NCBI RefSeq assembly: GCF_000276665.1 | Contig: NW_004955477.1 | Coordinates: 5,718,179 to 5,782,178 of the forward strand | Length of the DNA: 64,000 nucleotides | Reading direction: 5' to 3' | Source: Chinchilla lanigera | Taxonomy: Eukaryota; Chordata; Mammalia; Rodentia; Chinchillidae | Part shown: positions 56,535 through 64,000 of the stretch, one piece after another | Position numbering within the stretch: position 1 is the first letter of the stretch | Layout: every line of letters starts with the position of its first letter | Translations under genes and position numbers: made by a program | Notes under the pieces: model-generated | What the model was told of the DNA's origin: nothing | Seen by the model: the letters and a program-made list of their open reading frames with translations, nothing else | The model's database searches: none

Positions 56535-56898
56535 TGTTTGTATTAGCTTTTCATTACTATTGCAAAATATTGGAGGCAAGCTATTTTATAAAGAAAAGAG
56601 GTTTATTTTTTCCAGGCCTCTGGAGGTACAAGAGCCAAGCTGTGTGGAAAAGCTGCGGAGAGGGCACCCCCAGACTATGTGTCCCTGTCTGTGTGTCTCT
56701 TCTGCTCTCCTGATAAAGCCACCAGGATTCAGTCATGGAGGCTTCCACAGTGATCTAATGTAATCTAATCACTTTCCAAAGGCTTCATCTCTAAAAAGCA
56801 CTGTTAAAAGTTTTCTCCTTCATAATACCATTAACTTATGACCTTGGGTGTCATCTCTTTCATGAGTTCCAAGGATGAATCATATTCAAACCATTGCA
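56535..56898 (-). mobile_element. MaLR-type LTR, antisense
   Basis: TGTTTGTATTAGCTTTTCATT start, AAGAAAAGAGGTTTATTTTTTCC, CTCTGGAGGTACAAGAGCC, ACCTTGGGTGTCATCTC region and an end at CATATTCAAACCATTGCA. TG...CA ends, antisense MLT1/MST-like. Solo LTR. Confidence 0.75.
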
Positions 56899-56920
56899 GT
56901 GTTGGTCCTTGGATGGTTTG

Positions 56921-57935
56921 CCTTTATTAAGGTACAGTTAACATAGCCTAAAATTAACCATTCTGAAGTAAAAAACTCAGAGGCATTCGGTACATTCATA
57001 ATATTGTGCAACCATTACATTTACCTAGTTCTGACATAGCTGCATCTTTCCAAGGGGAAATCATGTATCCATCAAACAATCCCCTGATGTCCCAATCTTT
57101 GGCAACTACCAATCTGGTTTTTTTTTTGTCTCTGTAGATGTACATATTCTGGATATTTTATATAAGTGAAATTATACACTATAGGACCTTTTGTCTGGCT
57201 TCTTTTTTATTCAATGTGTTTTTGTAGTTCATGTGTGAAGCAGCAGGTATCAATACTTCATTCCTTTCAGGTTGCAAAATATCTCATTGCATCGATGTGT
57301 CAGTCTGTTTATCCATTTATTAGCAGATGACATTTAGGTTGTTTCTGCTCTCTGCTATTGTGAGTAGTGTTTCCATGAATAATCACGTGCAAGCTTTTGT
57401 TTTAACTCCTGTTTTCAGTTCTTTGGGGTATATACCTAGGAGTAAAGTTTATGCATTATGTTTAAATTGTCAGGAACCATCAAATTTTTCCACAGTGGCT
57501 GCACCATTTCAGTAGTCACCAGCATTATACAAGGGTTCCAATTCTTCCACATCCTGCCAAAACTTGTTTTCCTTCCCCTCGTCCCCAAATGATGGTGATA
57601 CTAGTAGGTGTAAAGCTTATGTCCTTTTGATTTTGTTTCACACCTCCCCAGTGATTAGTGATGGTGTATATTTTTCCATGTGCTTGATGGCTATTCATGG
57701 TCTTCTTTGGGAAAATGTCAATTTAAGTCATTTGTCTTTTTTTAATGTAGGACAGGGAATTGAACCCAGGGTGGTTATTTGTCTTTTTTGGTTGGATTTA
57801 AGAGAACTTTACATATTCTGAATCCTAAATCCTTATTAGAATATTGATTTGAAAATACGTTCACCCATTCTGTAGGTCCTCTTTTTACTTTCTGGATCAA
57901 GTCTTTCAGTGCACAGGACTTTTGCCCTAGGGCGG
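56921..57935 (-). mobile_element. Old L1M 3' end, antisense
   Basis: Inverted 3' UTR and ORF2 end: TTTATTAAGGTACAGTTAAC, GTGCAACCATTACATTTACC, ATTTTATATAAGTGAAATT, TTTGTCTGGCTTC, GTCTGTTTATCCATTTATTAG, GGGTATATACCTAGGAGTAAA, TCCACAGTGGCTGCACCATTT and CCTTATTAGAATATTGATTTG. A tiny SINE fragment lies at 57,743-57,774. Confidence 0.88.
57743..57774 (-). mobile_element. Severely truncated ID-type SINE fragment
   Basis: Inverted 3' half of an ID element (GGGAATTGAACCCAGG) flanked by ATTTGTCTTTTTT at 57,728-57,741 and ATTTGTCTTTTTT at about 57,776-57,788, consistent with a target duplication. Confidence 0.6.
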
Positions 57936-58784
57936 TTTGGATGGACCTTGAACATAACATGAAAGGCATTGGTCCATGAAGAAAACACATTCTTCCTCCC
58001 TCCTTCTCTTCCCATGCTCTTCACACTCATGGAGAAAGACTTGGTTTAATTCAAGCATCCCCATAATCCCCACCTGATACTTGCTTATCTTCCTTTTTAG
58101 TAGAGAGAAAGTGGACTTTAGTCTAAGAGCCATCATAGGGTCAGTGCTTCCACAGAATCTCAGAGCCCATCTTTGCAGGGATGGTTGCTGAGGTCATCTC
58201 TAGCCAAGCTAGTGATGCTGGTCTTCCTTTATACACTGACAATAGTTTCATTTCAACAAAAATGTATTTGACTTTTTAAAGACAATGAGTGAACGATGAG
58301 GCAAAGCTTGTGGAGGTGATAGGAGAACACCAGAGTGTGCAGCTTGTTCCTGGCCCCCTTGGGTATGTCTGAGAAGGCAACAGCTGACATGCACAAGGGC
58401 CACCAGGGAGTGATAGGGTATGGGGCAAGTGGAAGATGCTGGGCAGGCAGCCAAGGGAGAGCAACTGGGCAGCCACTGTGGGCTCTCAGTGTGCCCCTGG
58501 AGTGGTATGGGCACTGTTTCTCATTGTGTCTCAGCTAACCAAGCCCCCTCTGCTGGGGAGGCAAAGGGGCCTTGAACGTCAAGGCTGAAGAGAAGGAAGA
58601 AAGGAAAAGAGTCTGTGAAGGTGGATTGAGAGAAGGACACGGCAGGTCTCAGTGAAACATGGACATGAGAGATGAGGAAGGTCTAAGTGGATGTGGAAGG
58701 AACCATGGCCAACAAAAAGCAAGATGAACCAGCAAGAAGCAAAAGGCATTTAAGGGTCCTCTTTGCAGTTGTTATAGTTCAGCA
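57936..58784. other. Unique sequence, nothing recognised
   Basis: No gene or recognised repeat; overlapping open frames of 60-90 codons carry no motif. Confidence 0.4.
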
Positions 58785-59130
58785 TGTGTGCTAGTTTCTT
58801 GTAGCTGTAAGAAATTACCACAGACATGGTGGCTTGAACCAGCGGAAATCTATCCTCTCACAGTTCTAGAGGCTGTAGGTCTCCTGCAGGGCAGGGCTTC
58901 CATGGAAGGCTCTCGAGGAGGGTCCATCCTCCTCTCCTGATGGCTCCTGACAATCCTTGGTTTTCCTGGGCCGGTGGCAGTGTCACTGCAGACTCTGCCT
59001 CTGCCTGCCTCTCTTTGGCAAGACTGTGTGCCCCTTCCCCTTTTTATGCAGACACAGATTATTGCACTTAGAACCCACCCTATTCATCCTGACCTCACCT
59101 TAGCTTATGACAGTTCAAGGGTTTCTATAA

Positions 59131-59280
59131 GCTGGGCACAGTGGCTCACATCTGTAATCCCAGCCCTGAGAGAGGCTGAGGCAGGTGGATCAAATGCTCA
59201 AGTCCCACCTGGGCTGCTTAGCAAGTCCTTGTCTCAAAATAAAAAAATACAGATAAAAAGGGCTGGAGATGTAGATCCTC
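59131..59280 (+). mobile_element. B1-ID dimeric SINE, sense, nested in MLT1
   Basis: GCTGGGCACAGTGGCTCACA B1 head, TAATCCCAGCCCTGAG, CTGAGGCAGGTGGATCA, TTGTCTCAAAATAAAAAAA, then a truncated ID part GGGCTGGAGATGTAG. Confidence 0.85.
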
Positions 59281-59285
59281 AGTCT

Positions 59286-59389
<104 letters not shown>

Positions 59390-59440
59390 GATTCCCTATA
59401 TCCAAATAAGGCCACATCCTGAAGTTACAGGTGGACATGA

Positions 59441-60540
59441 ATCGCAAGACTCTGGTCCGTGCACGATCCTTGCAAGTTGGCTCTCCATCCTCTTCCATGA
59501 CATTCTCAGAGGTATCACTTCACCCAGGAGGATTCTAAGAGCAACCTGGTGTATCCACCTCCACTCTGGAGCTGCAACCTTGATCGGAGTCTGCACTGCC
59601 AGGGTCCCTGGGGGATTTCACAGACAGAATAGGAAGTGGCTTTTCAGAAGCATGATTAAATCTGAGCACATAATTCTATACATAATCAACTTCTGGTGTC
59701 ACATAGGTATGTGACTAACTTCGGCGTGAAAATCACTGTTTAATTTAAAGCTGTTTCCTCCTGTCTGGACTAAGTGGAATTCAAGAGGCAGAGGTTCACA
59801 GTGTTTCCAGCTTGCTAAATTGTTTTCATTTCTAACTGAATATAACAGATCTGGCAATATTTAAGCCCTCTTCGCACAGTTTCATCTTTATCAAAAACTT
59901 AACCCTGTAAAGCTGGAGGGCATCAGAGTGCGAGGCTCATGTCCTTTATTTTTGTGGCCTTCTTCACCAGGCCTGGGATGCAGCAGAGAGACTGACTGGC
60001 TAACTCTGGGGGAAGGTAGTTGTGAAGGAAGGAAGAAAGCCTGTGCTGTGACTCTCAGATGAGACCTTCCCAAGCCCCCAAGTTGTGTCAAGTTCCAGGA
60101 AAAACTGATTTCCACAAGAACGAGATCAGGACTCTGCCCCCGTGCTCTCTCTCCTCATCTGCAAGGAATTGCAAATGAATGGAGTTTGTGCCACGGAGAC
60201 TTGAGTCTGACACAGCTCCGCCCAGCCTCCCCACTCTCCCAGGGTCCACCCCAATCTGACCTGAACATTGCCAAACACAATTGAACAAACAAACCAATGC
60301 TCACAGCCTGCTTCCTCTTTTCCTGTTACCTGACTTTCTAGCAGACCGTGACATTTACTTCCTTTGAGGTTTCTTGTCTTTCTTCCTTTTCTTAAGAGAC
60401 CAAGGAATTCTATCTCAAAGAATGGAGTATTCTGTGACTCGTTGTTCATAAATATTTGAGGAGATGCAGCGGCATGTTTATAGAGACATTTGTTAGGGAA
60501 AAAACGAAGCTCAGGTTTGGTCTTTTTTTGTAAACCTTTT
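59441..60540. other. Unique sequence, nothing recognised
   Basis: No gene or recognised repeat. Open frames up to 141 codons on the minus strand (60,126-60,551) have no motif. Confidence 0.4.
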
Positions 60541-60544
60541 GGTG

Positions 60545-60592
60545 ATTTCATTCACTCACTGAACAAATATTTATTAAGCACCTATTTTAAGG
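60545..60592 (+). mobile_element. Short ancient LINE/SINE 3'-end fragment (L2/MIR-like)
   Basis: TCATTCACTCACTGAACAAA followed by TATTTATTAAGCACCTA resembles the common L2-type 3' phrase. Only about 45 bp. Confidence 0.45.
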
Positions 60593-60899
60593 ATATGAAG
60601 GCCTTTTCCAGGTAGACCAGGATAAAGGAAGCTCTGAGTGCAGATATTTACAATCCCAAACCCACAAAATGCTAACATCGGTTGGTACCAAAATAATCGA
60701 GGGATAAGTTTGGGGGCGTTGAAGGAGAAATCAAAGTAAATATTTTCAGTGAATTTGGAGAATTTACAAACTGTGTGTCCATTTGTCCTGAAATGAAATG
60801 TCTGTCTGTGTAGAAAAGTCCTATGCCCCCAACATATTCCTACTGCTAAAATCAAGCAGTGTTTCAGGGGAATGCCCGGTTCTGAAGAAATGTGATTTT

Positions 60900-61010
60900 C
60901 TGAGCTCTAGGTGTTTTCAGACTCCTGACTTCAAATTCAGGCTCTGTCTTGTTAGCTGCTGAGCGGCCTTGGGTAGGCTACTCAGTATCCTCAGTGATAC
61001 AGCAGGCGTG
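60900..61010 (+). mobile_element. MIR fragment, sense
   Basis: CTGACTTCAAATTCAGGCTC, TGTTAGCTGCTGAGCGGCC, TTGGGTAGGCTACTCAG and CAGTGATACAGCAGG follow MIR order. Confidence 0.65.
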
Positions 61011-61011
61011 G

Positions 61012-61598
61012 TGAAAGTCTTCTACTACTATGCAGGGGCGACAGAGAAGACAAAGGGCAGCACTCTGATCTGGCTGGCATGGGGACACTTTGTTCCCTGC
61101 AGAGCTACAAGAGGGAGACTTCCCAGGCTGGAAATGCTTAGGAACTGAGGCTCTGAGATCAACCACAGTGTCGCTCGCCCATGACATGGTCCTGTCATCA
61201 CAGGCCATCAGAAGCACCCTTCCTCCTAGTGTCCAGGTGGTCCTGCGTCCAGGTGGGGCCTCCCTGTCCAGTCCCCTGCTAGGTCTGGGAGTTGTATATT
61301 TGGGAAGGAAAACTGAGGTCCTCTTTAGGTTTTCTATGCAGAGCACCAGCATATAGAAAGAAAAATAAAATGGGTTCTGGTGCCGTCTTATTTGCCTTTG
61401 AGCTGAACATATTTTAAAACATTTATTTACACTTCAGGAAGGTAAATATCAACAGCAGGGGAAACTCGATGTTGGGTTTCTTCCTGAGAAACCAGGAATC
61501 TTTCCCTGAGTTAAGAGCAAGTTGATTTCAGGAGGCCTCTGTGGGCCAGACGCTGCTTGAGTCTTTCTTCTTACCCAAAGGACTTTCCCCGTCAGCAT
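61012..61598. other. Unique sequence, nothing recognised
   Basis: No gene or recognised repeat. Confidence 0.4.
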
Positions 61599-61599
61599 A

Positions 61600-61712
61600 C
61601 CAGGTTACTGCTCTCCTCATTTTACAAACACAAAGATGGGGACAGCTGGCCCAAGGTCATTCAGTTAATGCGCTGGAACTCAGGCCATCTTGCCTTGTGA
61701 CACAGGGTCTTT
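61600..61712 (-). mobile_element. MIR fragment, antisense
   Basis: CTCCTCATTTTACAAACACA, GATGGGGACAGCTGGCCCAAGG, TCATTCAGTTAATGCGCTGG and AACTCAGGCC match the inverted MIR core. Confidence 0.75.
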
Positions 61713-61714
61713 CC

Positions 61715-63195
61715 CATATTCACTCTGCAGGGACAGCAGCTGTGATCAGAATGACTGTGGAAAAAAAAATTCAATAATTTCGAGCTCTAAATTTGGGATT
61801 CCTCGATATTTTAGTTGTCTAAATGTCATTATGGAAATGGGGGGATTTATTTAGCACTGTTCTGTTGGGTTTCATACAAAGACAGCAAAATTTCTCTCCC
61901 ATTTTTGTGCGATAGCTTCCTCTCCTCCAGTAGCCTCTGGTCAGGTGGACATGTGATTGACCTCCTGAGCCCTGACACTTTCAAGAGAGAGGGAGAGGAT
62001 ATGGTTTACAGCTTCACTAAGCAACAGCCATGAACTGAGGCAGACCAGGGTAAACAGACAAGAGGGGTCACTGCGTTTATAGAGCGTGCCACAGTGACGG
62101 GTAGAGTCATGCATTCACTCATTCATTCATTCACTCACTCACTTATTCATTTTGCAAGTCCTTTCATACCTCCAGCCTACACTCCCTAGCAGTTTTGCAG
62201 TATTTCTTCACATCTGGCCTTCCTCATGCAAGGCTTCCACTGTTTTTGCCCTACAGATGAGTCCCCATTTCCTAAATGACACGCCTTACCTGAGGTCTCA
62301 GTGTTGGAGAATGGCAGAGCCAAGGAATTTGGAAGCCAGGCTTTTGCTGTGTGCCCAGCTCTGCCTGCGAGCACAGAGAAGATTTCGTTTGGGGAAATGG
62401 ACATTTTCCTGACTGGAGCATAGGCACAATCCTTACATCAGGGAAAAGCCTTGCTGCCCTGAACCAAGGCCCTCTCCCTTCCTCCGTGCGCTCTGTGCCT
62501 CTTTCTCTCTCTCCTTCCTTACTCATTCTTTCTAACTTTGCAGCCCAGACAAAATGTCAAATGCAGCAGTTGTCATCAGTGGGTTTATTAAATAGCTGGT
62601 AGCTGACCTCTTACATGAAGGCAGCCAAAAGGCGGGTGTCCCGAGAGCCCCCCTGCTTTGTGCCTTGCCACTTCTGCCATTAGGGCCTCCTTGATGTGTA
62701 CATGCTTTGAGTTATAGTCTCCAGAATAATTAATTTTAATGTGTAGGGAAGAATCAATGCTGTGGGAAGAAAGCCAGTTTCCTGAACATCGCATACTACT
62801 TGATGGATAATTTCCCTCATTTCTGGCAAAGGACTCCCACTCAGTTGTTAGGTTGCTTGACTGAGGGACAGAGATCAGAACCATGGATTAGGGAATGGAA
62901 TCGCGGGGTGGAGGGGAGTGGGTGTGGGGTTGTCCATTCAGGAGAATCCAGGTGCATCCTATAATGTTCGTTCCTAATTAATTGCTTCAACGGAGTACGT
63001 GCACAGAGAGCAGAAAGGGGCTTGAGAATGATGTTTGTCAGGGGCATTGGCTCAGTGGTTATTCGGACGAGTGCAGGGGCCAGAACCACGTTTCTGGAGT
63101 GACCCTGGAAGGTGCTGGTTAGTGAGAGGGTTCCGATGAAGGAGACGCTGAATTAGGGTCTCTGTAGCAGCCTGGGGATGCTTCTGTCTCTTCCC
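61715..63195. other. Unique sequence with a short ATTC/ACTC repeat
   Basis: No gene or interspersed repeat recognised. 62,112-62,152 is a tetranucleotide ATTC then ACTC repeat. Confidence 0.4.
62112..62152. repeat. (ATTC)n(ACTC)n short tandem repeat
   Basis: About ten tetranucleotide units changing from ATTC to ACTC and back. Confidence 0.9.
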
Positions 63196-63198
63196 TGA

Positions 63199-63217
63199 TG
63201 GCGCCATCTGCTGGTGG
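63199..63217 (-). promoter_or_regulatory. CTCF-like binding motif
   Basis: The minus strand reads CCAGCAGATGGCGCCA, which fits every position of the CTCF core CCASYAGRKGGCRSYR. It lies in a locally CpG-containing stretch (63,200-63,290) rare in this window. Motif match only; occupancy unknown. Confidence 0.55.
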
Positions 63218-63219
63218 CT

Positions 63220-63595
63220 TATGACACCAAACTCAGGTTTCAAAAGCGACGCAGGCGCCGGGACCCCCTGCCCCGTGCGCGCCCTCCTGCCTACGCTGCC
63301 ACCACTCCTCCTGCATCTTTGATATTTCCAAATTCATGTGCTAAATTGATCCCAGCAAATGTGAAATAGTAGTATTGCAGTCATTTGAAATTCCTGTTTG
63401 GTTGCCCTGTCACTCTGCTTCCTCTTTAACATTCACCATGTTTGTTAACTAAATGTGTGTCTGCCCCATTGCATGGTGAGCAACCTGGACCCCAGCCCTA
63501 GGAAGTGCCTCCTTACTCTGGGTACCTCCATCGTGCCAGGACAGGGGTGGTAGCCAGACTGCACCGCATATGCTGCCACTGTCACGTCCCCGCCC
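63220..63595. other. Unique sequence, nothing recognised
   Basis: Contains a short GC- and CpG-rich patch at 63,245-63,300 but no recognised gene or repeat. Confidence 0.4.
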
Positions 63596-63597
63596 AT

Positions 63598-63613
63598 CCT
63601 AAAGGTGGCGCTG
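63598..63613 (+). promoter_or_regulatory. Weaker CTCF-like motif
   Basis: CCTAAAGGTGGCGCTG matches the AGRKGGCRSYR half of the CTCF core exactly but differs at three positions of the CCASY half. Opposite strand to the site at 63,199. Confidence 0.35.
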
Positions 63614-63614
63614 T

Positions 63615-64000
63615 GACCCAGATCACAAAGGAGGAAAATCTCAGAGCCAGGCAAACTATTGAGTGACAGGTAGAGAACCCAGTGTGAGTCCCGTTCACTT
63701 GTTTCCTATGTTGTTCCTTTAAGTGAGCTGGCTCTCTTGGGAGCCTCCTAGTGAGTCATCGGGTGATTTCAGGACAATAAAGTGCTCAGAAGCAGCTCTG
63801 ACATGGTGGTCACACAGGAGTCCAACAGCTTTCTGACCAGCAGACCAAGCTGCTCCATCCATGTGTGAGATCAGACCCAGGATCTCCGTGAGTTCAAAGC
63901 AGTGTAATGTCCATTGGTATCTTCTACTCTTGCTTTGCCAAAACATCCTAGGTAAAGCTCTTCCCCAAGGCAGTAACAGTGAGGGTCCCCAACCTCTGGA
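63615..64000. other. Unique sequence, nothing recognised
   Basis: No gene or recognised repeat to the window end. Confidence 0.4.

Overview
This is a vertebrate nuclear DNA window, and the interspersed repeats point to a rodent. It carries B1-type SINEs on both strands, tRNA-Ala-derived ID-type SINEs (three of them young, with exact target-site duplications), B1-ID dimers, MaLR LTRs, L1 of several ages, and older mammalian MIR, MER5 and Tigger-type elements. The ID-type sequence is not the usual mouse or rat form. A non-murid rodent is likely, and a castorimorph (beaver or kangaroo-rat group) is only a guess. I see no intact protein-coding gene. The only genic signals are one candidate 23-nt microexon with a very good branch point, pyrimidine tract and splice sites (31,715-31,737), and two dead coding remnants inside mobile elements: a class I ERV gag-pro piece and an L1 ORF2. 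The window is best read as intronic or intergenic DNA.

Layout. 1-5 kb: unique sequence with a (TG)n tract, two B1s, an antisense MaLR LTR and an L1 fragment. 5-6.2 kb: ID SINEs and short L1 3' ends. 6.5-11.6 kb: an old antisense L1M, split by a B1 and by a 2.2 kb composite (7,723-9,960) that joins L1 3'-UTR-like sequence to ERV gag-pro sequence and has a short candidate target-site duplication. 11.6-30 kb: mostly unique, with MIRs, a Tigger-type element with an L1 end nested in it, MER5A, a second Tigger-type element and an ID SINE. 30-31.3 kb: two old L1 pieces in opposite orientation. 31.3-36.5 kb: a repeat-poor stretch with the candidate microexon. 36.5-39.4 kb: a young ID SINE, MIR, AT-rich microsatellite and unique sequence. 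39.4-44.2 kb: a 5'-truncated antisense L1 with a degenerate ORF2, a 20-bp-period tandem array beyond its 3' end and an unusual 90-bp duplication. 44.6-45.05 kb: a SINE dimer followed by a long purine tract. 45-55 kb: largely unique, with purine and TG microsatellites. 55-59.5 kb: two ID SINEs, MIR, MaLR LTR, L1M, and an MLT1-type LTR interrupted by a B1-ID element and a TC/CA microsatellite. 59.5-64 kb: unique sequence with MIR pieces and two CTCF-like motifs near 63.2 and 63.6 kb.

The genes do not form a working system. The most interesting structure is the nested L1/ERV composite, which looks as if a chimeric L1-type transcript carrying retroviral gag-pro sequence was inserted as one unit. 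Repeat family names are from recognition of consensus phrases by eye; no database search was possible.
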